DNA of 64,000 nucleotides from Hyaloscypha bicolor E (taxonomy: Eukaryota > Ascomycota > Leotiomycetes > Helotiales > Hyaloscyphaceae): the NCBI RefSeq assembly GCF_002865645.1, contig NW_020194644.1:534801-598800 (forward strand). The letters are read 5' to 3'. Made by a program: the position numbers and the translations under genes. Of this stretch, positions 10,981 to 22,299 are shown one piece after another; the stretch's first letter is position 1; the number at the start of each line of letters is the position of its first letter. The notes under the pieces are model-generated. The model was not told where the DNA came from, searched no databases, and saw only the letters and a list, made by a program, of their open reading frames with translations.

Positions 10981-11339
10981 TTTCTTTTTTTTTTCTTGCT
11001 TTTTTTCTTTTTCTAATTTGTTTTTAAATAATTCCTGGCTTTTTAATTAAAATATTATTTTAAAAGTACTTTTATTAGATCTATTATATAGTTTAGGTAT
11101 AATAAGGGCACTTTAAAAAAGAAATCTCTTTCTAGTAATTAAGAAAGCCCAGAGATATTATTAAGTTTTACTTTATTTATTAAATCTTATTATTACTTAA
11201 TTAGATAATATATTAGAGCTAGACCTAGGCTACTCTAAAGCCTTATTAAATTAGGCTAGTTTATTACATGAAATATTATATATATATTACTTAATTATTC
11301 TAAAATAATCTAATATAATTAAGTAAAGTATTAAGTAAA

Positions 11340-11643
11340 TATTAGTTTACCAGGAATACATAGTACCGTTATATAGTTATAGAATACTAATTTATATAAG
11401 GTTAGTAAAGTTATTCTTTAGAAGTAGGGATTATAGTATTATGGTATTAATATGCGATCCCTAAATCTGCTAAGCCTAAAGGGGTCTAGTCTACTAGTCG
11501 AGTTACTAATAGGACGCGAGGTCACATAACTATATCCCGTATCCCATATCCCATTACCTATATCTCATTACCTATTACCTATATCCCGTATCCCGTATCC
11601 CGTAACTATATACATAACTCCCAGAGAAATAGCTATACTAATA
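11340..11643 (-). repeat. Copia-1 3' LTR (left)
   Basis: 304 bp, matching 17353-17656. It keeps a run of TATCCCG/TATCCCA heptads at about 11535-11611, where C stands before C or G and so escaped CpA-directed mutation. Confidence 0.9.
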
Positions 11644-11764
11644 CTAGAAATTCTCCAAAAATACAAAAAATAGTATCTCTCTCTAATTATATACAAATTC
11701 CCTAATCCGGCCTAGTACCAGATTTCCCAAACATTCTATATATCTATATTACTTCTGAGGTTTT

Positions 11765-11803
11765 GATTATATACTAAAGGCCATAGCCTTTTATATATAA
11801 CTT
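11765..11803. promoter_or_regulatory. TATA palindrome in the Copia-1 3' region
   Basis: GATTATATACTAAAGGCC faces GCCTTTTATATATAACTT. It lies between the end of RNase H and the 3' LTR, about 122 bases from the LTR. The spacing is the same in Copia-2 and Copia-3. Confidence 0.65.
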
Positions 11804-11989
11804 CCCCTTTTATAATATTCTTCTATTCTATATATCTATTTTCCGTTCTATTCATACTTAATCTATTTCTCTATATCTAATTATATAGTATTCATATTAA
11901 TTAGGTACTTGAGGGCATTTATTAGCTTTAATTTCGTTATAAAATTAGCAGGATTCGATTTTCTCTTAATTTACTTAACTTCTGCGATT

Positions 11990-14900
11990 TCTTATTATTT
12001 ATATACCTGGCAGAGGTATATTATATTAATTATTAGGTATTTCTCTCGAGTAGTACCTAATTTGACAAGGCATTTATATAATAACTTTGAATTTATATAG
12101 ACGACTAGTAGTAGTTCCATTTCTAGTACTTTATTAATTATAAATTTAACTAAAGCGCCTATATTAAAACCGTAAGCCATACTATAGAGTTCCGAAGCTA
12201 GAACGCTTCTAGTAACTCTCTTGTATTTAGTAAAGAACTAGTAAATAATATTAGTATATCTAGTTCTATTTATTAGAACTAGAATATATTCGATTTAGGA
12301 GAAAAGATCTCTATTATTTATAAATAAAGTATTCGTAAAAACGATTAAATATAAGAACTTTTTTGCTAGCTTTATAAATTTTAGTTCTTTAGTAATATTC
12401 TCAATTTGCTATTAAATACGCTTATTAAGTACCTTTATATTAGTTTCCAAGGGTTTAATAGCTTAAGCGGTAATTAATAGGTTATATAAAGCTTCTGGTT
12501 AATAGACTAATATAATATATACTTCTCTTATATATTAGGTAATATATTAGTTCTTAATAGAGAGATTTTAACGAATAGTACCCCTATTACTTATAATAGT
12601 AGTATTTTTTATAGAAATGGTTTGGAGGTTCTTATACTAGTATTTCTATATAAAAGTAATTCCAGTAGTATTTATATAGATAATACCTCTATTAAATTTG
12701 AGATTATAGTTAAAAATAAGAGATTTATATTCCTTAGCCAAGAACTTAGCCTTATAAAGCTTTAGTTATTTTGCCTTTATAAAATTATTAGTTCTAATAA
12801 ACAGGGTATTATTAATTTAAAGGCTAATAATTCCGAAGGGTTACTTGCTATAGAGTAGGCAAGAGTTATAAGTCGACTATTCTATAGAGAGCTTATTAAT
12901 ATAGTAGGAATAATAAGTTTTGAACTAGTAGTTCCTAGCTTCCGGTATGCTATATAGTAGTTTTATAACCTTTAGAATAGAATTATTCTTTAGATTCAGC
13001 TTTCTAGTAAGCTTGTAAGGTAAGTTAATATAGAAATTATAATTAAATAAGATTATTAATTAGATATAAGCTTATGAGATATTATATAAATATAATTCTA
13101 TAGTATTTGTTATTATAGTAGTAATACTAAGGATAATTCTCTGGCTAATATATTAGATAGTAAGTAATTATATTAATACTATATATTTCTTACTATTATT
13201 ATAAGCTTAGATAACTAGTTTCGACTTCTTAAGCTCTTTTTCTATATCCTTATTCTTGATCTTATTAATAAACCGGAAGTTAAAGATATATATCTCTTTT
13301 AGTACCTGAGATCTAGAAGTAACCTTAAATATATCCTTTTCCAAAAGGCCAGTAACTTTAACTTAACGGGAATTCTCGTATAGTTTATTATTCTATAGGA
13401 ATACCGTAATATCCGGGGTCTTATAAAGGCGTCCTCTACTATACTTTAGTAGAATAGTAGGAGGAATCATACCCGTATTACCTTTGGCCTTACTATTAGG
13501 TTCGGAAATAGGTTCAGGTTTAGGGCCATTAGTAATAACCTTAATATTCCCTATATAAAAGGGCTTTATAAAGGTCGAACGGAAAATAGTATTACTATAT
13601 AATAAAGCTAGTATATAGTTCTTCTCATTAATAGCTACTAGCTTATATAGTCTATTCTAACTACTAAGTTAACTAGTATTTTTTTTATACTAAACGAAAA
13701 TATTTAAATTTAGGAATAGTTTATAGATATTAGTAATACTAGGACTATTTCAGGTATTTAAAGCATTTGTAATTTAATATCTAGCTTAAAGCTTCTGAAT
13801 TTCCACTATTACCTTCTTAAGTACCGCCGATTACTATAATATAGTAAGTAATAGGGTATTATATTCGGTTATTCGAGATAAAGTACCATAAACCAAAAGA
13901 GTTAGGATAATGCCGTCAGGTCCTATAGAGTTATTAATAGCCTTAAAAGCTATTTAAAATACGGTATCCTTATTAATTCCGTTAATTTTGGCCATAATAA
14001 TAAGGTAAGTATATTAGATTAGGCTATAGTAGTATTCTATAATTCCGATAGAATTATAAGCTTCTATAGGAATAATCTTAACCTTGGTTCCTATAGTATT
14101 TATAAGCTAAGCAAACTCCTTACTAGTAAACTGCTTTCTGGTATTTGCTATAATCTAATTAGGAAGGCCTAAATAGTTATTAATCTAGTATTACTTAAAT
14201 ATATTCCAAATATATATTATACTAATATTCTAGAGCTATTAGCCGGCTTAATATTAAGTACCTTTATTAATAATATAAAGTATAGGCTTACCGGAAATAT
14301 AGAAAATATTAATAATAATAGAATAATTAAAGCTAATATTATTTCTTAGGTTAAACTTAAATTATCCGGGTAATTAGCTGTATTTCTGGTATTACTTATA
14401 GTATTTTATAAGATACTTAAGGGCTTCTATATTAATATTATAGCCTGCTTATTCTAGTATATTTCGGAGCTTACTAATAGATAAATAACTAAAATAATAG
14501 TATAAATATTATAATTTGATTTCTATAAGAAAGTAGGAGTTATAAGTAAAGAATTCGGAAATAAAGCTTTATAGTATAGTATTCTAAAGCAGGAAAAAGT
14601 ATCTGAAATATTATATTATAGGTATATATTTTCTAGTAGAAATAATAAGATAATTAGTAAGATTATTAAAATAGACCCCTAGCTTGTCTATATTAGCTAA
14701 GCTAAGTAAAAATAAAGTCTTTAAAGATATAATATAGAATTATACTTGCCTAATTAGTATACTTACTATTATAGATCTAATAGAAGATATAGATCTAATA
14801 CTAAACTAGATATTAACTTAATCTTTAGTAGTTTTATTAAGTTTAATACTATTATTAGTTTACTAGAGAGCTTGGAATTAGTTAGAACTAGTAGTTAAGT

Positions 14901-16950
14901 ATCTAGAGGCTCCGGTATTAATTATAACTCTATAAAAGCAATAAGTATTATATCTTAATATACTATTAACTATAAAAGTCTGGGCGTCTTTTATTAAGGA
15001 TTTAATAGACTCCAAAATATAGTTTTTGCCTATTATCTAGTATATAAGAGAAAGAGAAATAAGATTATTTATAAGGGTATTAGCTATAGTTATTAGTAGA
15101 ATAGGAGCGGTAGGAGCGGCTAAAAAGCTCTTAACTAAAGTAAAATAGGAATCTGGGTAGTATTTCTCTTCTTTATTTATTTCTGCTAATAAAGCCTTAA
15201 AAGTATTATTTACTAGTTTGTTCTTACTACTCTTATTATCCTTTTTGCCTTTGGCTTTAGTAATATACTATATATAAGTACTACTAAAACGTTTATTAAA
15301 GTTACGGGTATTTCGGGATCTGAACTAATAGATATTTCTATTCCTAAATTAAGTCTTTTTAGCTTTTTATTTCTCTAGTATATGCTTTTATAAGTAGTAT
15401 TCGGGTTTCTTATATATAAAATATAATTTTGGGATATAATTATTATAATTACAGGGCTTAAAGTAGTTATTATAGGTTCCGAAGTTATAGCTAGGTCCGT
15501 ATTAATAATTTCCGGAGAAATAATAGCTTAGAGGATTCTAAAAATAATATTATTAATTAGTAAAAAAGATTTCGGGATTAGCTTATTATTTACTTTTATA
15601 TATAGTAATAAATAACTAGAGTTTATTAATAAGCTAGCCGAGATTTATAGGAAAATCTGAGATTATATATTTATATATCCGGAAGCCTTAGTTAGAGATA
15701 ATAATCTTATTATAAAGGAATTTAGTATTTTATAAGTTAGATATAAGATTATACTATAGTTATATAGTTTATTAATTAGTAGTTAAATAGTCTTAAATAT
15801 TGTCTTTTCCGGAAATTTAGCTATTATAGAAGCTAATATAGTAGTATTCTACTTGTCTAAATTTCGATATTTGAATTCAGGGCCTTTAAAGAAGCTATAA
15901 ATATTAATATAAGCCTCTTTATATATATATTAAAAGAGCTAGTTACTATAGAAATAGTCTTAAGCTAGTTTCTTTAGTATAGTAGAAAAAGCTCGCATTA
16001 GTGCCTCTTATAAAAGCTTTATATATTAGTAGATATTAAGGAAAATAGTGAGTTTATAATTAAAATTACTATTAGATTTATTATACTTTTATTCTTTTAT
16101 ATAGATCTTAGTAACTTCCCTAATAAGTCTTATAATTAAAGAGAATTAGAAGTTATTCGGATATAATTATAATAATAGTAATAGTAGGAGTATATTATTT
16201 ACTCCTAGAGCTTCTATACTAGTATATAAATCTGGTAGAGATATAGGATATAGTAATAAAAAAAGTAATAATAATATAGAAATATTAAAAATAATAGGTT
16301 CTAGGTACTTGTTTTTTATAAAAGTAATAAAGCCTAATAGGATTAGTTCCTTAATAAGGTCTAGTCTAGCTACTAATATATTCTTATTTAACTATATATA
16401 TTATTTATTCTTCTTTATAATAGTATATAGAATATTTATAATAGTATTAGTACTATTATTCTATTATATAAATATACTATTATACTAAAGAGTCTTATAT
16501 AGGTATAGTATTTCCGGAAGTTCGAATTTATTAAAGTTTCCTTAATAAGTAAAGTTCTTAAAGTTATATCTAAATAGCTTCTAAAGATTATTATTAACTA
16601 TTTTATAGAGAATATATTAAAATAGCTTAATATCTAAGAACTTAGTTATCTTGTCTGCCTTAGTAAAGTTTAGGTTAATTTCATATCTCTATTTTCTTAC
16701 TAATTTCTTGAAATTATTATTATCTATAAAGTAATCGGATTAAATAGATCTAATAAAGAAATTATCTATTATAATATATTCTGCTATTATATATTTTATA
16801 GGCTTATACCTAGTTTAAAGTATAATAGTTTATAAAGAGAATAGGTTTATAAAAAGAAAAATAGTTTATAAGATAAATAATTTATAGTAGGTATTATATT
16901 TAAGATAAAAATTTCGTCTATAATAAGAAATTTAGAAAGTGAAATTTAAG
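11990..16950 (-). pseudogene. Copia-1 gag-pol polyprotein, broken
   Basis: The minus-strand frames hold, in order: a gag region with a decayed CCHC knuckle near 15.4 kb; an aspartic protease site read as NTGAS near 14.90-14.92 kb (family DTGAS, Asp changed to Asn); an integrase region; an integrase-RT linker near 13.6 kb; and an RT start with SKLVI.AYNNSKKYI near 13.2 kb. RNase H at 11995-12180 reads LVVYINSKLLYKCLVKLG, still open but with the catalytic Asp of the usual TDSKSL motif changed to Asn. Stops are TAA and TAG. The product would have made virus-like particles and cDNA; this copy cannot. Confidence 0.8.
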
Positions 16951-17352
16951 AAATGAAATATCGAGATTCCGGAAGAACTTAATGGTTCTGAAGCTTAAGA
17001 GCCCCAGGGATTTAAAAAAAAGTGGTTTTTAAGAGGCTTTTATAGGAGTTAAATAGGAATAGAATAGGATAGTTAAATAGCTAACCGTTTTAGTACTTGG
17101 CAAGATTAAGTGCCCTTCCTGCCTATATAACCGAATTATAGGTAATAGAACTAATAGATATTTCTCTCTTTAATATAGTATAATCAGGCCTTAGTAAGAT
17201 TAAATATCTTTCCTGCCTATATAACCGAATTACAGGTAATAGAATTAATAGTTATTTCCTCTTTAACTAGAATAATAGCTTTGCCCCTAAATAACCGAAT
17301 CTTAGGCAAGTATAGCTTAATTCTTTCTAATTTGTAAGTACTAACTAATTAG

Positions 17353-17656
17353 TATTAGTTTACTAGAAATATATAATACTATTATATAGTTATAGAATAC
17401 TAATTTATATAAGATTAGTAAAGTTATTCTTTAGAAGTAGGGATTATAGTATTATAGTATTAATATATAATTCCTAAATCTGCTAAGCCTAAAGAAGTCT
17501 AGTTTACTAGTCAAGTTACTAATAGAATATAAGGTTATATAACTATATCTCGTATCTCATATTCTATTACTTATATCTCATTACTTATTACCTATATCCC
17601 GTATCCTGTATCCTGTAACTATATACGTAACTCTCAGAGAAATAGCTATACTAATA
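17353..17656 (-). repeat. Copia-1 5' LTR (right)
   Basis: 304 bp, equal in length to the left LTR. It differs mainly by C/T and G/A changes. The GTAAA duplication follows at once. Confidence 0.9.
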
Positions 17657-17661
17657 GTAAA

Positions 17662-19877
17662 GTATAAGTAATAAGAAATATATTTGAGTAAAATATAAAT
17701 AGGGTTTATTACCTTATTTTACTTTATTCTTTTCTTATATTAATTATAATAATTATTCTTAATTTAGGCTTTTGGATATTAAATTACTACCTATTATAAC
17801 TTCTTATAAATTCGAATATAATAGTAATTATAATACTTTTCCTATAATATTAATAATATTTATTAAGTTAGATATTTCGGGAAATTAGTTTAGTAAAAAC
17901 TAATATATTGAGTTTATATAGGGCAAAGCTATATTATTAGAATAAAGAGAATTCTTAAGTTAAAAATTCTTTATAGATATATATAAGGTAATATATTAAG
18001 AAATATTAGTAATATAAAAGCAGATCTATTATATCCGATATATAAAAATTAAGAATATTAAATAAAAGCTTAATATTCTAAAGAAACTTAGTTATAAGTA
18101 TATTATAACCCGATTTGGTATATATATATAAAATAAGATTTTGGAATTACTCTTATATTTTCTTATTATTTATAATCTGGGTATATTCTTAAATAAGCTT
18201 AATAAAGAATAGAAATTAGAAGCTATAAAATTAGGAAAAGATTTATTAAAATTAGCGGATTATCTTAGCTTATCTAAAAGCTTATCTAATATAAAAAAAT
18301 GTCTTAATAAGATTTATAAATATCTTACTAATATTATCTAATATTTTATATTCTAATAATCTTTTCTAAAAGTAGTTTCCTTAAGATATATATACTAATA
18401 GTATTTAATAATTATATTACGGATATTAAAATTAATAGTATTTATATAAAACTTATTCTATAAGATATTATAGGGCAAGTAAATTATAATAGGCTATATT
18501 TACTATTATATCTAAATATTTATATTATTATAATTAGTTTTATAATAGATTCTTCTAATTTATTAAATAAAGTTCAGGATATAATAAATAAAATATTTTA
18601 TTAGCTTTATTAAATTAATTATATAATATAATAGTCTTTTAAAATTCTATATTTTAATTATAGCCTTTTATATATATTAGTAGAAATAATAAAGAATCTT
18701 TAATATATTATAAATATAATTAAGAAGCTATATAGAACCTTATAAAAACTAGTAATATATAATTAGGGCTTTCTAATAATTAAAAGAATTAGTATTATAG
18801 GCTATATTAAAAATTTAATAAAAACAAATAAGGATATTAGGCAAGTCTTTAAATTAGTTATTTAATAATATTTTGCCTTTATAAAAAAGGCTAGATATAT
18901 AGAAATTTTAAAGTATATAGCTATATAACTTACTTAAGGTATTAAATTTAATAATTAACTAAATTATAAGTAAATAAATATTTAAATAGTAAAGTAATAA
19001 TAATAATACTAGTTATTCGAATATAGTATAAGCTTTTATATTTATCTGAGCTTTAGATTTAATCCGATATATAATATTATTATAATATTACTAGATATTT
19101 ATTATTAACTTCTAAAAGTTTACTAAATAAAGATATATTCTTTTTTTCTTTCTATACTTTAATAGTTTACTCGGGATAATATTAACTTTTAATTAGAACT
19201 TTTATAATAATAATTTAATAAATATCTTATTTTAATTCAAGATATAATATTATTACTTAATATTATATTAAGTTTTTATAGAAACTAATTCATATTCTAA
19301 AAAGCCTTTAAGCTCTTATTATAAATTATTAAATAGAAAATAATTATATAATATTTAAATAATATAAATTAAGTAATTTAAACTTTATTAATATTATTAT
19401 ATCTTTGAAATATATAAAGCTTTCGAATAAAAGCTAGTTTTAATTATATAATTATATTTAAATAATCTTATTAACTTAGCTAAATATTTTATAATTTACT
19501 TTTAAATAAGAATATAATTTCTAAAGTTTTAAGAAAGCTAGAGCTTTTCCCAAAAAAAATACTATAATTAAACTTTATTTTAATATTAAATAAGTATTAT
19601 AATTATTTTAGTAAAATACTACTTATATAATAGTTTAAAACTTCGAATTAATTAACTTTAATTCTATTATAATTATTTTTACTAGAATTAAAAATTCTTT
19701 ATTAGAGTTTAATATTTTTAACTTATATAAAATTATTTTTTATTAAATAAAAGTTAAATAATTAGTTTTTTTTAACAAAAAATAACTCTTTATATTAAAA
19801 TTAATTATAATACTTAAATCTCTATTATATTTACAAGCTTTTAATTTTATATAAAATTAATATTTATATAAACTTAT
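17662..19877. other. Decayed host DNA right of Copia-1
   Basis: AT-rich DNA between the Copia-1 target duplication and the decayed Gypsy-A-type LTR at 19878. It contains the unidentified frame at 17772-18910. The remainder to 19877 is strongly decayed, with nothing recognisable. Confidence 0.5.
17772..18910 (+). pseudogene. Decayed reading frame of an unidentified protein (about 380 codons)
   Basis: One + strand frame runs about 380 codons without a visible frameshift. It is broken by TAA and TAG codons that RIP could make from CAA, CAG or TGG. Stretches read like ordinary protein, for example KLEAIKLGKDLLKLADYLSL near 18.2 kb and SLSNIKKCLNKIYKYL just after. I recognise no retrotransposon motif and no other family. 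It may be part of the element that Copia-1 interrupted or a captured host gene. The lack of TGA is weak evidence because TpG is depleted. Confidence 0.35.
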
Positions 19878-20190
19878 TATTATAATTATTATAATAAATA
19901 ATATTAATAGAAATTAAACTAGAATTAGCTAAATTTATAAAATTAAAATTAAAAAGTAAAGTTAAGATTATATATTATAACTTTGTTTAATAAATATATA
20001 AATTTATATATAATTTATAATTATTTAAATATAAGGCTTCTTTAAAATTCTTATCTTTTCTTTTCTTTAGCTTTAAATTATTAAAATAAAAATAGTTTAA
20101 TTATATTTTCTAAGCCCTAGATTTTATATTTATAATATAATTTAAAGCTTATTTATTTCTTAATTTTATAAAGAATTTAAATAATATTAT
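19878..20190 (+). mobile_element. Decayed Gypsy-A-type element: 5' LTR and leader
   Basis: 19878-20137 is a 260-bp LTR, exactly the length of the Gypsy-A LTRs and alignable throughout, but far more AT-converted. It continues into the same leader as Gypsy-A (AAAGCTTA then TTAAT...TATA.AGAATTTAAATAATA) up to about 20190. There it stops against Copia-0, so the rest of the element should lie beyond Copia-0, outside the window. This makes it the outermost layer of the nest. Confidence 0.65.
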
Positions 20191-20425
20191 TATATAATAT
20201 ATATAAAATATTTAATATATAAAGTTAATAAAGTAATTAATTATTTAGAAGTAAGAATAATAATATTATAGTATTAATATATAATTTCTAAATTTATTAA
20301 GCCTAATAAAAACTAATTACTAATTAGATTATTTATATAATATAAGATTATATAACTATTATTTATTATTTATATTTTATTACTTTTAATTACTTTTAGA
20401 TTATATAATTATTAATAATTATAAT
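20191..20425 (-). repeat. Copia-0 3' LTR, truncated
   Basis: Aligns with the Copia-1 and Copia-3 LTRs from the TATATAATATATATAAAAT part inward to the ATATTAATA end. The first 30 or so bases are missing. The heptad tract has largely turned into TTATTTATTATT. Confidence 0.6.
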
Positions 20426-20753
20426 TATATTAATATTAGAATCTTTTTAAAAACGCAAAAGATAATATATTTCTTTAATTATATTAATTTTCTAATTTAG
20501 CTTAATACTAAATCCCTCAAATTCCTTAAATATTTTAAATATTTATATATATTCTTTTATTTTGTATTTTTAATTTATATCTATATTTAATTTATTTATT
20601 TATATTATATTTATATTAATTAAATATTTAAAGGTATTTAATAGCTTTAATTTTATTATAAAATTAATAGAATTTAATTTCTTTTTAATTTATTTAACTT
20701 TTATAATCTCTTATTATTTATATATTTAGTAAAAGTATTTATATTAAAGCTAA

Positions 20754-20998
20754 TATTATAAGCTAGGCCTTTATATAAAGAAAACTAGTAATTTAATTAA
20801 CTAAATAGAATTCTTTAAGAAAAAGAGAAAAAAGAAAAAGCAAAACTATATATCTTAAAATATTCCAGTTTTCTAAATAATATATAATTATTCTATTAAT
20901 TAAAGGAAATATATTATATAATAAGAGCTCTAGCCTTTATTATATAACTTAATAAAGGCTTGTAGTTAAATATATATATCGAGTCTTAATTTATTATA
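20754..20998 (-). repeat. Gypsy-D 3' LTR (left)
   Basis: About 245 bp, matching 48483-48729. It contains a TATA palindrome copy at 20912-20950. Here the motif lies inside the LTR, where it could act as the element's own TATA box. Confidence 0.8.
20912..20950. promoter_or_regulatory. TATA palindrome in the Gypsy-D left LTR
   Basis: TATTATATAATAAGAGC faces GCCTTTATTATATAACTT. This version lacks the GG of the left arm but keeps the paired TTATATAA core. Confidence 0.5.
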
Positions 20999-21860
20999 TT
21001 ACTTTCTTTTTTATTTATAAATATTAGCCTTATAAATATATAAGTAAAACTTCTTTTTATTAAATAATCTTTTCTTAAGCTTCTAATATTATTATTTCTT
21101 TAAATATAAAGTATAGTTCTTATATAAAGTATATATAGCGTTTTTATTTTATAAATAGCTTTTTTAAGATTTCTTATTAAGAATCTATTTAATTTTATAC
21201 TTGTTTTGTTTTTTATAAGCTATTATTATAATTATAAGTCATTTTTAAAACTAATTTAATAATAGAATTATTATAATTAGCTAAAAGAGCTTATTATAAA
21301 ATATATTATAAATTTCTAAGAAAATATTAAGCCAAAAACTATAGCTTCTTATTACCTTAATTATTATATATTTAATATATTTTATATTAAGTTTCTTAGT
21401 TAGTTTATTTATTTAAATATTTTAGAGATTAAGCTAAACTTTATTTTTAATTTTTAATTTTAAAGTTTAATTTCTTTTCTGATTTACTATTTTCTTTTAA
21501 AATTATTAAGCTATTACTATTATAATTTATATATATTCTTATATATTATAAAACCTATATATAATATTATTTACTATTTAAATAAGTAATAATTCTTTGC
21601 CTTTTTTATTAATTTTATTTTAAAGCTATATTAGCTTAATATAATATTTATAAAATTAAAAAAAATAAGCTAATTTCTATTAAAAAGAATTTCAATTATT
21701 AATTACTAGCTTAATATATAATAAGAAAATTATCTAATTTATTTAATTATAATTTATAAAAATATAAAAAAAGGTCTTAATTATCTAGTTTATTTTTTTA
21801 TAGACTTATTTATCTTAAAATAATATATTATAAATAATTAATAAATAATATTTAATAGTT

Positions 21861-22128
21861 TAAATATTTCTATTTATAATATTTCTATTTATAATATTTC
21901 TATTTATAATATTTCTATTTATAATATTTCTATTTATAATATTTCTATTTATAATATTTCTATTTATAATATTTCTATTTATAATATTTCTATTTATAAT
22001 ATTTCTATTTATAATATTCTATTTATAATATTTCTATTTATAATATTTCTATTTATAATATTTCTATTTATAATATTTCTATTTATAATATTTCTATTTA
22101 TAATATTTCTATTTATAATATTTCTATA
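21861..22128. repeat. 15-bp minisatellite inside Gypsy-D
   Basis: About 18 near-perfect copies of the 15-mer TTTCTATTTATAATA, with one 14-bp unit near 22010. The units are far more alike than the surrounding decayed DNA, which points to late expansion. Confidence 0.95.
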
Positions 22129-22299
22129 AACTATTTTCTTTAATTAAAAACTATTATTTTTAAAAGCCTATATTAATAATAATGGATTCTTATAAATTAC
22201 TTTATTATTATTTTTATTATAAGATTTATTATAGTCTTAAATAATATTTATTTTATTAAATAATATATAATAATTATTATATTAATATATTTTTTATTT

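Larger units (their letters stand above)
8015..11339. other. Body of a decayed element, class uncertain
   Basis: RIP-decayed DNA between LTR-like Z2 and the Copia-1 insertion. It holds a TAA microsatellite at 8647-8756 and a + strand coding remnant at about 9560-10980. A strong pyrimidine tract lies near 10985-11020. Copia-1 landed in it, and 17662 onward is its continuation. The element family is not recognised. Confidence 0.5.
11340..17656 (-). mobile_element. Copia-1, complete but RIP-decayed Ty1/Copia retrotransposon (6317 bp)
   Basis: Bounded by two 304-bp LTRs with the same ends (TATTAG...CTAATA, from TGTTAG...CTAACA) and flanked by a perfect GTAAA target duplication at 11335-11339 and 17657-17661. 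The coding direction is minus, so the right LTR is the 5' one. In minus-strand order, gag lies around 16.9-15.0 kb, protease near 14.9 kb, integrase next, reverse transcriptase about 13.4-12.3 kb and RNase H about 12.2-12.0 kb. Every enzyme frame carries stops. It is not nested with other insertions, so it is the reference for the other Copia copies here. Confidence 0.9.

Noticed and set aside
11909..12100. 63-codon + strand frame
   Set aside because: Antisense shadow of the Copia RNase H region on the minus strand.
21861..22128. Regular array that might look like a CRISPR
   Set aside because: The units are directly tandem with no spacers, and the context is eukaryotic.
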